This document shows, piece by piece, positions 1 to 11,254 of a DNA stretch of 64,000 nucleotides. The position numbers and the translations under genes were made by a program. Position 1 is the stretch's first letter, and the number at the start of each line of letters is the position of its first letter. The notes below the pieces were generated by a model. The model had not been told where the DNA came from, searched no databases, and saw only the letters and a program-made list of their open reading frames with translations. The stretch is from Sycobia sp. Sy_11 (Eukaryota; Arthropoda; Insecta; Hymenoptera; Epichrysomallidae). The stretch spans positions 586,001 to 650,000 of the forward strand of contig JACCIC010000225.1 of NCBI GenBank assembly GCA_018907035.1. The letters are read 5' to 3'.

Positions 1-304
1 AAATGTCCTGCGGGTAATTAGTAAATTTTTGAAAAATCCATTTACCCACTATATTTAGCATATTTCCCACGCTTTTTAATCGGGCGGAAACAGTTTTTGC
101 GCCAGATTCCATTGATCTGCTAACGGTTATGTAGAGTTCAATCTTTGTTTTCGTCCAATAAAGTTTATGCAGCATATGATTGCAAGATCTCAAAATAATA
201 TTTTACAACATTGCAAATTATTATAATTGTTATTTGATGCAAAAATAAATATCAAATAAATAATACAGATATCAAAATAATATTTTATAACGAATTCATA
301 ATAA
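1..304. other. AT-rich DNA, nothing recognised
   Basis: AT-rich single-copy-looking sequence. I see no gene, array or element in it. Confidence 0.5.
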
Positions 305-1830
305 TTAACATCATCTTATGGGTCTAGGATAGTTAAAGTTGATAAATATAGACAAGCCAAGTTAAGAAATATAGGCGATATTTTCGGTCGCGCGCATATA
401 GGGAATGTGTCAACTGTGCGAAAGACTAGTAATGCTGCTAGCACACCAACTTTAAGATACAGACCGCTTTTTCCACGTCCGCAGAAGTCACATAATGCTT
501 TTTCCAATCATTCGCTGAAAAGGAGCACATCCATAGAATATTCCAGAAATTAGTATAATGCAGACTACGACTTCATTAACGTAGAAGCTTAAAAATCCTA
601 CATATGCAATTTCTATCTGATCTCAATAACAACAAATACAATAACGTGTATAAATATTTCAATTTCTTTAAAAATCCAGTGGTTTTATGTAATCTGATAG
701 CGAATGAATCTTTTTTCTATCTTACCAATTTAGGAAAATTAGTTTCCTCTCGATACCTAGCAAGAAGAGCAAGTATAATTCTCACCAGTCTCGACTCCTT
801 CATTAGAAGAAAGAATTCAATTACTGGATTCAATCATGAATTTAAGAAATCTTACGAAACCTTATATCAACTCCTTCAAAGTATTGAATTTTTTGTAGAG
901 AATCAACAGGAGGCACTACTAGACACTTATTTGTCACCCCACGAACATTCCATGGGGTCCGTTACGAATGATTACTTAAGCTAAAGAATCCACACATTCC
1001 GCACTACTGTATTTGTCTTGTCTGGTTCTTTTGTTTGTTAATGATTAAAATCAAAAATACTCTTTTTTTCTTTGGGCTATTTAGCGAGCATTCCCTGGGA
1101 CTCAAAGCTCTTACTCCTTCAATTTGATATATTTATTGCGTAAATCTTCCGATACACATTAACCGCCTTTTACAGTATGGACATCATGAAATCCTTGATT
1201 CCTTTAAAAAGATAGGGGCTTTTACATCTAAAAGTAACGAGATTATGTGGCCACTTCTTTCTTTCAATAAAAGATTGTGTCTTTCATAAATAAAATATTA
1301 TCTTCTGCTGTATACTTCTCTATATGACAAAGATCTAACATTAATTTGGAGTCAAGCCAAATTTCTTGATCCATACCATAAAGTACCTTGTTCTAATAGT
1401 CGATCATTAACTTTTATGAACTATTATACCATATATGTATAATGATATAAACTCTTTCAGACCAAGTATTTAATTTTTATGTTCTTATGCTCTTAGACCG
1501 CGTGACTAACTTTTGCAGGCTGTTGCATAAACACAATGTATACAAAAATAAAGAATCTTCCAAATTCTCCAAAGTTCACACGAAGCATACTTTATTTTAC
1601 TGTCCATGATTCTAAAAATGACGGGGGAAATGTCAAAACTCGTAGAAAAGACGATTGATTCCTACAGGAATATTTTTCGGCATCCGCGAGAGGTAGAATA
1701 TGAGAAATACCTTTTGCACAAATTTCACCCAGAAGCTAGGAATCATCAGAAAAACAGAATAAGACAAAAAGAAAAAGGACATGTCTATGACAACATCCCA
1801 ACCACATAAAAAGGTCCGAAAAGAAATGAC
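305..1830 (+). pseudogene. Decayed coding-like region, identity unknown
   Basis: The plus strand has unusually few stops for AT-rich DNA, but the open frame changes. It is open at 305-553 (no ATG at its head), at 604-984 (126 codons from an ATG) and in a third frame at 1041-1124, 1128-1286 and 1290-1439, where single stops separate the runs. It is open again at about 1509-1656 and at 1606-1809. The translated text is complex and not repeat-derived, for example GFNHEFKKSYETLYQLLQ near 817-870 and LLQYGHHEILDSFKK near 1168-1212. This pattern fits an old protein-coding sequence broken by stops and frameshifts. I do not recognise the family; a host pseudogene, a transposon gene or an old integrated foreign gene are all possible. 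Chance open frames cannot be excluded for any single piece. The combination of adjacent pieces on one strand is the evidence. Confidence 0.4.
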
Positions 1831-2935
1831 AGTTATCATAGTACTTTTTTTTAGTAGCAACACTTTGTATCGACGCTGCACTTTGACCTATACGCAAGAT
1901 AAGAAAGTTCGACATATGTAAGTACTGGGTTCTAGAATAGAAGATCTAAGTGCCTAGAATAAGTAATCTTGGATATTTTTTAAAGGTTCTTCTTTTTTTC
2001 TAACATAATTTCAAAATTATACCAAAGCTCTAGTCAATATCCTCTAGGGAAGGCTATGAATTCATGACATAAATTCGTTATGAATTTTTTTTCCATTCAG
2101 TCAAATTTATAAGCTAAATGAAGTCGTAATGAGAGAAAAACTTGTACTATTTGTATGCAAATATGAAATTAAAATTTCACTCTAAAAAGAATGAATATTT
2201 ATCCTCATTTAAGGGTCTTTAAAACTGCCCTTTAATAGAGTGCTTATTTACTCTGTAAGAAGTAGATTAATTTTGATATTGTTTCCAATATTTCCAACGA
2301 AATTTAAATTAGTATCCACTCTTATATGAATTTTTTTTATTATTTTTAAATATCACGATCTATTAATGATTAATAATATAACAGTATTAACAACCATTAA
2401 ATAACATGAAATCGGTGTTTCTATACAAGAATAAAAAAATGCAATCGTTAAAGAATCCATCTCTTTTAAAAATAATAAAAAAGACTTTCAATACCGATGG
2501 CCACACGCGCGCGCGCACATGTAAATATCAACGTTTGATACTAATGACCAATCGATCCTGTTATACATTTTTAATGTATCGATCCAGAATCCCACGCTTT
2601 CTCTTTAAAGATCTTTATGGAAAGTTCATGATTCGAAAAAATAGTGACTGGGTTTAAAAATTACGAATTTCAATTCAGTCGAAAGAAGTTTATAATGAAG
2701 TATAATGGAAGTTTATGGAATGCACGAATATTAAAAAGAGACTAAAAATTCTGTAAACGTATGAAATTTTTATGAAATTTAAAATAACTATATAAATTAA
2801 AAATTTACAGCATAGGATGTTTTGATATAATATGGGCACTGTGAATTATTGTTATTGTTTACCTTTCTGTGGCATTAAACAAAAAAAGTAAAAGAAAAGG
2901 TAATGTGTTGCATCTCGTTCAAATTTACATAGCAG
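1831..2935. other. AT-rich DNA, no gene seen
   Basis: AT-rich, about 1.1 kb. It contains a short (CG)n run near 2503-2516 and one GTAAGT donor-like site at 1919. The 83-codon frame at 2406-2657 has no recognisable features and is probably chance. Confidence 0.4.
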
Positions 2936-3009
2936 AGATTCTCCACATTGTTTCATGGGCTGACTATATCAGCGACATCCTTGCTCGATGCACACTACTG
3001 TTTGTCGAA
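2936..3009 (+). CDS. Candidate internal exon (74 nt)
   Basis: The segment follows a CAG acceptor (AG at 2934-2935) after a moderately T-rich run and ends at a consensus donor GTAAGT starting at 3010. Two of the three frames are open. The frame starting with the third base reads ILHIVSWADYISDILARC and onward, and the first frame reads RFSTLFHGLTISATSLLD. No family is recognised. It lies just upstream of the purine-rich island that begins near 3060. Short AG...GT intervals with open frames arise by chance, so this is only a candidate. Confidence 0.2.
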
Positions 3010-3540
3010 GTAAGTCGACGTATATATAGCATATAAATGAAAGGTCACGAGAGCTCAACGTAAATGAAGAAGTATCAGAAGCGAGAGAAAGCGAGTATGA
3101 GTAAGAGAGAAAAAGAAGGAAGAGAAAATGCAATTATATATATATATATGGGAAGCGTGAAAACTTGGCTCTTCGCGGACGGGGAGAAATACGGCGTATA
3201 ATATCGCGGGGAGATGAGAAGAAGGGAGAACGAAAGAGGAGACACAGTTCCGCCGTAAAAAAAATGAAGGGGGAGGTAGGGACGAAGAAGTAAAAAGAGG
3301 TGCGAGTGTAAGGGAGAGGAGAAAGAAAGAGCGAGGCTAACAGGTGTGTGCGTTATGCCTTGCGTGTATACGTGTGCGCGAGCGGAGTCATGGCCGCATA
3401 AGGCTGCGCGCCGCCGCCTCGGCGTGAATGAACCGCGCGCCGGGAGAAAGATAAAGTGAGAGAGACGCGTGGCGGCGAGGACGTCGTGGATGAAGCAAGA
3501 GGGAACAAGAGGGAGTAAGAGAGAAAGAGAAAGAGAGAGT

Positions 3541-3569
3541 ATGGCTCTCTTAGCAAGAGATAATGCCCC
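3541..3569 (+). CDS. Candidate first coding exon end (ATG to donor)
   Basis: ATG at 3541 opens a 29-nt stretch reading M-A-L-L-A-R-D-N-A, which runs directly into a consensus donor GTAAGT at 3570. The upstream leader is the purine-rich island, so the arrangement fits a 5' leader plus a short first coding segment of a plus-strand gene with a long first intron. No downstream partner exon can be assigned with confidence. There is no family information in so short a peptide. Confidence 0.2.
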
Positions 3570-3715
3570 GTAAGTACATACTGTTATATACACGTAAAGA
3601 AAAGAGGGTGTGTGCATTCGTGTAACTTTAATGTTGTATAAATATGTAGGAAAGCTGAGCCAGTTAATGCGCTGGATTTACACTTGTGACTTAAATGAGT
3701 AAGTGAGTGAGAGAG

Positions 3716-3726
<11 letters not shown>

Positions 3727-3780
<54 letters not shown>
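3727..3780 (+). repeat. (AG)n microsatellite
   Basis: About 27 near-perfect AG units, preceded by interrupted units from about 3707. Confidence 0.95.
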
Positions 3781-3782
<2 letters not shown>

Positions 3783-3800
3783 GGGAGAGATCCTTTTAAA

Positions 3801-4470
3801 GTTTTCAGATGATAAACAAAAGAGAGGTCTGAGATGATGAGAAGAGCCGACGAAGAAAAATCGTAAGAGAAATGCCAGATAGTGTAGTGGATTTTCATGC
3901 GGAATAATAATTCTTCATATAGAGAACTTTTGAATTTTTAAATAGGATTCTCGTATCATTTTGAAAAAATAAGCGGAAAGGATACCTCAAACTTTCTTCT
4001 TGGAAAATCCTTTTGAAGTTTACTTTTACAAGAATTTTTGTACAGCCTTTCCGAAATCTATCAGTGAAAGGATTTTCAACGAATACTAGAAGTCATATTG
4101 CTTCGCCAAGACACAGGTACACGAACCATTTATAATTCATTCACTGAATGCTTTTGAAAAGGCCTCTATCATTTCTTAGAATCCTTTCAGAATGCCTTCA
4201 GAATCCTTTCGCACTGTATACGCATACACATCTTATTATCGCTCGGTAACGCCATTAAAATCCATGCATGAAACGCTTCGCATACATATACAGATTCTAA
4301 ATAACGTTGTAGAAGTAAAGGCTCATTGATCCTTATGGTACTTTAATCGATCAACTTTTTTACCATTTTAGCATTAATAAGAAAGATAGATGTAGATGCA
4401 AAAATGTCCCAAAGACTGATGTAATCGCAGTAAGGATACTTTGAGAACGAAGGGTATTCATAATTCCCTA
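3801..4470. other. AT-rich DNA with recurring CTTTCAGAAT-like words
   Basis: No gene seen. Short words of the type CCTTTCAGAAT and GAAAGGAT recur here and in the diverged repeat that follows, so this may be an older extension of it. Confidence 0.3.
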
Positions 4471-4775
4471 TTTCAGAAAGGTTTCTGAAACGATCTTTCT
4501 AAGGATTTTGACCAATGAAACATGCTCTTTCAAAAATCGTTTTAGTCATTTCAGAATACAGTAATAAAATTATTTTAGAATTCTTTCGTGAATTCGCTCT
4601 TAAACCCTACATAAATTTTTTTTAATTACAATTGTTGATTTTTTTCTGTGAAACCTTTCAGAAACGTTTCAAAAATGATCTTTCTATAAGGATTTTAAGC
4701 AATGACAAATTTTACTTTAGAAATTCGTTGGAGACATTTCTAATTACTTTGGAACTCTTTTTCTGAATTCTCTCG
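4471..4775 (+). repeat. Diverged tandem duplication, period about 185 bp
   Basis: Copy A (about 4471-4600) and copy B (about 4656-4775) share an ordered series of words. These are TTTCAGAAA, then GATCTTTCT, AAGGATTTT, GCAATGA/CCAATGA, TTTAGAA or TTTCAGAA, then CTGAATTC/GTGAATTC and CTC. The copies are clearly diverged. It could be an old tandem duplication or two copies of an unrecognised short repeat. Confidence 0.45.
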
Positions 4776-5812
4776 GAGGCCTTGCGTGAAATTCGTTGAA
4801 TTCCTGCTTACTTTCGTTGAAGGTCTCTTCGTAAGGACTTGGTCCGTGATCAAAAGTTCATTCACAGATCCTTTCAGAATCTTTTCAGTGTTTCCATGAC
4901 TTCATTGTTCTTTATAGATTATATATAATAAATCATAAACAAAAATGAAATTCGATTGCTTCTACGTATTTGAAATCATGAATACCAATATTCGAATTAA
5001 TTTTGACACTCGCTCTTTACGCGAACATTCCTTCAGTTTTTATCTCGCACTTTCATAAAAAAGATAACATTTCCCAACTAAAATATACACTGGCCCAAGG
5101 AGGCATCCGAGTACAAAAATTCTTTTAGAAATATAATACTTCGTTGAGTATACAACGTTATGGATAAAGAAGAAAACTATTGTTAGTACATATGCAAGTG
5201 TGTAAAATTTAAGATATCCGAATATTTAAAATGCGTTTACGCTTATAATATTGTATTTAATACAAAACCTATTTATAAGAATTTAACACTTGTACTTGTC
5301 ACAGTTTTTTTTTCATCTAAAAATTTCCAATATTTCGATTATTTTTTCAATGAGTTAAAAATATATAAAAAGTTTTTTAAATCAACAAATTATCATAATA
5401 CAAAAATTGAAAATGATTTTGGTTATATCATAAAAAAATTATGTAGATAACTCTAATATTACAAAATTTTTTATATGTATCATTAGTTGTTGAAAAATAG
5501 AAAACAAAATATAGATGTAAATAGAGGTCTACAATTTTTCAATTTTAGTTTATTTTTTTATATAGTTTGTTTAATTTATACAGCTTATAAAGTTTAGTTA
5601 ATTTTAGATAAAATATATAATAGACATCGTTTTTCATATCACCAAATGGCACATATAAAATTAAACGGTATTCTTTCAGAGCTTCGAGCATTATGGACAC
5701 TAAGATGAATAACAAGATTATATACTAAGAGTCGTAGAAGGTGTTAACATTTTATAAAATGCAAAACTTATTATAGATTTCTTAAAAACTGTTAATTTTT
5801 TTAATTTTTCAG
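4776..5812. other. AT-rich DNA, nothing recognised
   Basis: Very AT-rich with short homopolymer runs. No gene or array seen. Confidence 0.4.
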
Positions 5813-6120
5813 AAACAGCGGTTTCCTGCAATTTTTTCGTAATTAAAAGTTTCCTGGATCCGCTCATTACATGCTCTTCGAAACTTCAACAAACGTGCAA
5901 TTCCGCGTTAAAAATAGAGGCGACAGGAGTCCCTTGAGAGGCTCCTCGGCGACCTGCACGAACGGAGTTCCGATTAAGCTCGGAAAATATCAAAGAACTT
6001 CTAGACAGCTGGTAATTCGCTCGTTCTGCGGTCCCGTAAGGGCATTTTATAATAAAAACACGTCGAAAGTGTAAAGAAGAACCGCTGAGCAGCTCGCACG
6101 CGGGGACTCCCGCATCTTAT
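5813..6120 (+). other. GC-richer island with possible exon
   Basis: A T-rich tract ending TTTTTCAG (AG at 5811-5812) precedes a sharp rise in GC. From there one frame is open for about 40 codons (TAVSCNFFVIKSFLDPL and onward) to a TGA near 5932. A second frame starting at an ATG at 5871 is open to 6074 (67 codons). Donor-like sites occur at 6012 and 6033. Either frame could be chance, and the piece could equally be an untranslated exon or a regulatory element. No family is recognised. Confidence 0.25.
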
Positions 6121-6225
6121 TATAAGTTCTTATAGTATCCTTCTTCCGCCAGCGCGCACCTTTTGTAACAAAAGAATCCAACCTTCGCAGCGCGCGTTCG
6201 CCCTCGCGCCCTATCCGCGACACAC

Positions 6226-6227
<2 letters not shown>

Positions 6228-6285
<58 letters not shown>
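6228..6285. repeat. (TA)n microsatellite
   Basis: About 29 perfect TA units next to a GC-rich segment. Confidence 0.97.
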
Positions 6286-6287
<2 letters not shown>

Positions 6288-6485
6288 AAAACACAAAAAC
6301 ACAACGCACACGCGCGGCGCGCGTCTCTTTGACTCCCTCCCTCCCTCTCTCTCTTTATCTCTGATGCTGAGCGCAAGGACAAGTGGAAAAGTCGCATTAT
6401 ATTCAGACCTCAGGTTCGTCTGATCTGGTATTATATGCGCCGACTCTTGTACTAAAAAAGTCTGAAAGATAAGGTTCGTACTGCG

Positions 6486-6488
<3 letters not shown>

Positions 6489-6539
<51 letters not shown>
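6489..6539. repeat. (TA)n microsatellite
   Basis: About 25 perfect units. Confidence 0.97.
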
Positions 6540-6543
<4 letters not shown>

Positions 6544-6654
6544 CGCCTATATGTAAGCAAAGCATGCTACTCGGTGAAAGAAGATAAAGAAGGAAATAAG
6601 ATGCAAGGAAAAGTCGTAAGAGTACCGTCTGAGTGAGTTCATCTAGCATGAAGA

Positions 6655-6715
<61 letters not shown>
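6655..6715. repeat. (TA)n microsatellite
   Basis: About 30 units with one G interruption near 6671. Confidence 0.97.
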
Positions 6716-6716
<1 letters not shown>

Positions 6717-6772
6717 GGTACTCATTCGGGGAGAGTATCGAATATAAAAAAAGAACGTAAGAATACAACGCG

Positions 6773-6774
<2 letters not shown>

Positions 6775-6821
<47 letters not shown>
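6775..6821. repeat. (TA)n microsatellite
   Basis: About 23 units, followed by CATATA variants to about 6840. Confidence 0.97.
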
Positions 6822-6824
<3 letters not shown>

Positions 6825-6955
6825 TATACATATACATATATGCTGAGGTAAGAAACTTTGCTTGGAAGGCGCGCACCATGCATATATGTACAATATATAC
6901 ACAGTCAAACACAAATATAAAACGTGCTGTGAAGGAATTAAAGAGAGGGTGGGAG

Positions 6956-6960
<5 letters not shown>

Positions 6961-7005
<45 letters not shown>

Positions 7006-7015
7006 GGAGAAAAAG
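6961..7015 (+). repeat. (GA)n microsatellite
   Basis: Near-perfect GA run with AAA and GGG interruptions. A CT-rich run follows 60 bp downstream on the same strand (7076-7160), so the two can pair as an inverted repeat. Confidence 0.95.
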
Positions 7016-7019
7016 ACAC

Positions 7020-7540
7020 TTGGCGCGATCTCCCCCTGGTGGTCATGCACTGTACTACTCTCCGCGCGGTAGAGAGACTCTCTCTCCTTCTTTCTTCATC
7101 CCGTTCTCTTTTCCTCTCGCTCTCTTTCTCACTGTCTCTCTCTCTCTCTCCCCTCTTTCTCTCACTTCATATATACAGACCGTGTCGTGTGTAACAGCGG
7201 CGGCGGTGGCGGCGGCGGCGTGGGGACGTTGAGAGAACGGCCGCTCGCCAGCACTCGGATCGGAGTTCTCGGATAGTCGCGGCGTTCCTGCCGCCGCGCG
7301 GACTCCCGTTTTGTATTAGTGCGCGTGCACTTAATATATACGAATAGTGCGATTTATCCGCGAAGTGTAGAATTATAATAATATCCTTGTGTCGAGGCAC
7401 GCGACTGTTCCGAGCGCTCTGTATATAGTATAGAAATATAATATACAGCGTTCGATTATTTTAATCGGTTGTGCGCGTGTGTTTTTCATGCTCTCCCCGC
7501 TGATGCGGAACGGTGGAGACGGATAAAATACAACTTATAG
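7020..7540 (+). promoter_or_regulatory. GC-rich island, candidate promoter and first exon
   Basis: GC-rich, CpG-rich sequence between arrays, including a GGCGGC-rich run at about 7198-7221 and a pyrimidine-rich CT stretch at 7076-7160. It ends at a donor-like CTTATAG|GTAATG (GT at 7541-7542). No long frame fits, so if transcribed it would be an untranslated first exon. Promoter function is inferred from composition and the donor only. Confidence 0.3.
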
Positions 7541-7774
7541 GTAATGCATCCTATAAATTCCCCAAGTGTCCTTCACATTTTGATACTAATGTCTACTTAC
7601 ATTGCTCCAGTATATAAACACGCTTCTGCTATGTAACAACTATATATACTACTTGTGGTCTCTGTGATATAAAAAAATTTTTTTTTTTGGTGTATCTGTA
7701 TATGCTTACGGAATTGTAGTCTGGTTTAAAAAACTAGAGGAAGAATAAGAGAGGATATAAAGAATCGTGGCACA

Positions 7775-7775
<1 letters not shown>

Positions 7776-7839
<64 letters not shown>
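7776..7839. repeat. (TA)n microsatellite
   Basis: About 32 perfect units, one of the longest TA arrays here. Confidence 0.97.
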
Positions 7840-7844
<5 letters not shown>

Positions 7845-8084
7845 CGGTAAAGTGTTATAAGACGGCGGTATATACATAACGCAAGGACTTTGAGAACGAC
7901 CGCGGTGGCGACGACGACGACGACGTGAAAGTGCCCCCGTGTGTTTTATGTACGAGCAAGATATATATATATATATATATTCAAGCTCTCTGTGTCTCGT
8001 GTCAGGTCTACTCCGGACTCCGGTCCGTTTTTCTCCCTCTCCTTTATACCTCGGCATTTCGCAGGATTACGTATATACATAGTA

Positions 8085-8085
<1 letters not shown>

Positions 8086-8131
<46 letters not shown>

Positions 8132-8134
8132 CGC

Positions 8135-8183
<49 letters not shown>
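8086..8183 (+). repeat. Compound (TA)n-(GC)n-(GT)n microsatellite
   Basis: TA units at 8086-8126 pass directly into alternating GC at 8127-8137 and then about 23 GT units to 8183. The GC/GT part is an alternating purine-pyrimidine tract of the type that can adopt Z-DNA. Confidence 0.95.
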
Positions 8184-8184
<1 letters not shown>

Positions 8185-8567
8185 TGTACGCATTTGCCAC
8201 ACCGACAAGAGGAACTCGCGGGATTATATCGGGTTCAATTTTTTTTATTCCATATTAAAAAGAACAAAAAAGCCGAGGGAAAAAGGAAAAGGAGTATTGA
8301 GGATAAAGCAAAGTTTACAGCGAGGGAAGAGGGAATGAGCTGCGCGTTCTCGTTCTTTGTGCCGCCCGCCTATTCTCTCTCCTCCGATTCGGTCGCGCGG
8401 CGCACGTGTGTGTGTGTAAGAGCGCTAGCATATAACATAATTTTGTCATTATCATTATCATTATTAGTGTTATTATTATTTTTATTATAAAACATCGAGG
8501 ATAAAAAAAATAACAACTACTAGTGTACCCCTTTTCACACATACACGACCGTACGAATGTAATCACG

Positions 8568-8568
<1 letters not shown>

Positions 8569-8609
<41 letters not shown>
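8569..8609. repeat. (TA)n microsatellite, interrupted
   Basis: TA units with one CA interruption near 8596, followed by ACACACATATATACAG. Confidence 0.9.
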
Positions 8610-8626
8610 GACACACATATATACAG

Positions 8627-8979
8627 GACCCTCAGGCGTGCGCGGGGGGTCGCGGAATGCCGATCGCGACCGCCACGGGGATCGGCGGCAAAGCCGCGCG
8701 CAGTGCTCCCCCATCGTGGCGCAGATCGGCGACGTCAATAGGAATATCGCCATGATCGACGGCGTTCGACACCCGCGCGTACCTTAATATGTCTTCGTCG
8801 GTACCGATGCCGCCGTCGTCAGCGCGCATCGCCGCGGACCTACTGCGGTCTGCAGCATCAGGAGGGAATCGTCGATCGACGAGCGGCCGGTGCCGCGCTG
8901 ACGACGGTGCCGCGTCCAGCGCCGGTGGTAGTGGATAACCGCGTATACGCTCGTTCTGCTCCGTAACGCTTTGCACCAG
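8627..8979 (+). other. GC-rich candidate exon, probably untranslated or mixed
   Basis: The most GC- and CpG-rich stretch of the left half. It starts after ATATATACAG (AG at 8625-8626) and ends at a consensus CAG|GTAAGC donor (GT at 8980-8981). A 49-codon frame starts at the ATG at 8790 (MSSSVPMPPSSARIAADLL and onward) and stops before the donor. A longer open frame of 129 codons lies on the opposite strand (8632-9021), but GC-rich DNA has few stops in every frame, so neither is persuasive. The donor is the best evidence; direction and coding status remain open. Confidence 0.3.
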
Positions 8980-8981
8980 GT

Positions 8982-9246
8982 AAGCCAAATTCGAGCGCGG
9001 GGCAGCGGTCGCGCTTTGCACGCGCGCGCGCGCAAGCGAGAAACGGCGCAGAGGCGCGAGATATGTTTCGAGGTTAGGTTGTCGCGTGCAGCGCGCTCCG
9101 CGTCCGCTAAGCGACGAACGAATAAAGAAGTCAGAGAAGTTTCCTTCTCTTCGTCTTCTGCTTCATCTCCTTATTCTTCCTCTCGGCTCGTGCTCTTTGA
9201 CTTTGAAAGGAGAGTGCGTCCTGATAATTAGATCTGCGGGTTTCTG
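8982..9246 (+). promoter_or_regulatory. GC-rich island tail with second donor
   Basis: Continues the CpG-rich composition and ends at a second donor-like TTTCT|GTAAGT site near 9247. It could be an alternative first exon or its promoter; no coding frame is convincing. Confidence 0.2.
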
Positions 9247-9338
9247 TAAGTTTGCCTATTTCTGTAAGAGAAAGAGATTTACTCGAATCCTACGTATGAT
9301 TTTATGGCGCAAGCTTTTAATTTTTAATGGTATCTAAC

Positions 9339-9344
<6 letters not shown>

Positions 9345-9396
<52 letters not shown>
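9345..9396 (+). repeat. (AG)n microsatellite
   Basis: About 26 near-perfect units at the right edge of the island. Confidence 0.95.
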
Positions 9397-9397
<1 letters not shown>

Positions 9398-11169
9398 AAA
9401 GAATGAAATGCAAGTATATAACGGAGGTTTCATTGATATCTGACTATTGATAAGGTATGGAAGATTTTTTTTATCATGAAATGGTGAATTGAGGTTTGTC
9501 TGAGAGGATGATTTAAAGTTTTCGTATTAATAAAAATAATTATTAAATAATTTTTGGATTAAAAGAAAAAATTAATTTTTAAATTATTTTGATTTTACGT
9601 CGATATCAGAATTCCAAATACATGATATGATTTACTGTTTAAAAGAATTCCGTACGGCAGTCATTGACTCCGAAACCTTCGAAGCCGATAAATATTATAT
9701 TTAGGAAGAAATACTCTTAGAATTACATTTAATAGTTTTTTAATTGGAATTTCAGAAAAAAGAAAGAATTTTTCTCTTTTTCAATTATACATCTGTGTAA
9801 AAAATATTATTCAGAGTAAAAGTCTCGTGTTCTACGAACCATATTTTTTTTATCGAAGTTTATAACTTCTGGATTAAAAGATGGCTCCTTCAATTAGAAA
9901 CATTGATTAGAATTGAAAAATAAGAGTATAAATTAAATCCTAAAATTGCAATTTATTGAGCGGTAAATTTTTTTAAATTAAGATCGCGAATTATTAACAG
10001 AAAATAGCATTTGAAAAACTTAAAATTTCTTTAGGGTCAATTCAATTGTATCTCTTCTGTCAAAATCAATTGAATTATACTTAGAAAAAACAGGTAATAA
10101 AAATTTACAAAGTTTATAAATTCAAATAAAAAAATTAATTTAACATTAATCAAGATAAGTACGTTGTTTCATATAGAATCGGTAAAATCGCTTGTATATA
10201 GAAGAAAAATTAAGAATAGAAATTATTCAACATTTCAGATACGACAATACGTTGAATAAATTGAATAATTTTAATGTGATTTATATTTAAATAAATAAAG
10301 ATTAGCATTCAACAGAACTCTACATAGATACGGGCCCACCTTTCGACGGAGTCACCTTAAGGAATTATCTTTTATTGATAAAGACAAAGGCACCATAGAG
10401 AAAATGAATTTCAAAAGAAAAGCAATGCACTATACTCATTCTGCTTACTGATTTGTTCTTTATCGTTAATTTTCATTAAATTATATATAATTGTTTGGTA
10501 TGAAACAAATTATACATCCATTATCTGCATGTTATCAATGTTAAATTAAAACCAAATTGACCTGTAGAACCGAAACCCTGCTCATTCCATATCAACTATC
10601 CTACAATAATGAGTAAAACAATTTTTTTTAATTTGATTTGAGTTTTATAGTTTTTTATTAACATTTTCTTTTATTTTAAGGTATATTTTTATCAAGATTC
10701 TAATTCCGTTCCCATACGTGCGAATAATGATTCGAAAGAACGATGCTACGATTAAATTGTCCGAGTAAACATCGATAATCAATGAACAAACTTATTTTTG
10801 TATTTTCACAGCTTATGCATAAAATTGTTTGGCTTTTAAACTAATGCACGTCATCTTGGATCTGCCAGTAATAAATTATATAAATTATGTGCACGCATGT
10901 AATATAATAATTTTAACTCGCGATACTGTAATGTAAATGATTATTCAAAGTCAGAAACGTAAAAATAACTCAATTTGTGCACAAGTATACTGTAAAAAAA
11001 TTCGAACCAAAACATGTTTTAAAAGATGAGCACAAGACCATTATAGATCTTGAATTATTTATACTTAATTTAATTTTAATTGTTTGGTTTGAAAGGGCAT
11101 TATCTTTTTTTTATTTTATAATCAAGTGATATATAAAGGGGAGGGTCTATGGTTATGTCACATAAAAAT
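9397..11169. other. AT-rich DNA, no gene seen
   Basis: About 1.8 kb of AT-rich sequence with no array, repeat or recognisable frame. A short GC-richer word cluster at 10326-10365 has no assignable role. Confidence 0.4.
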
Positions 11170-11254
11170 TTATATATTTGTGCGTTTTAATGGATTAATA
11201 TATGACAAACCAGAAAGATTGAAAAATATTGAAAAATACCGCGGAAGATAATAC

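Larger units (their letters stand above)
3060..3800 (+). promoter_or_regulatory. Purine-rich GC island, possible promoter and 5' leader
   Basis: Composition shifts from AT-rich to GC- and purine-rich with several CpG-rich patches (3360-3480). TATATATA occurs at about 3019 and a TATAAATG-like stretch near 3031, just upstream. It ends in a GA array. Such islands in AT-rich insect genomes commonly hold promoters and untranslated first exons; that role is inferred here. Frames that cross it are low-complexity. Confidence 0.3.

Noticed and set aside
6120..8614. Many open frames of 60-146 codons on both strands
   Set aside because: They are translations of (TA)n, (CT)n and (GT)n arrays (YIYIY, SLSLS, VCVCV) and carry no domain.
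8632..9021. 129-codon minus-strand frame
   Set aside because: GC-rich DNA has few stops; it spans a consensus plus-strand donor and shows no recognisable domain.
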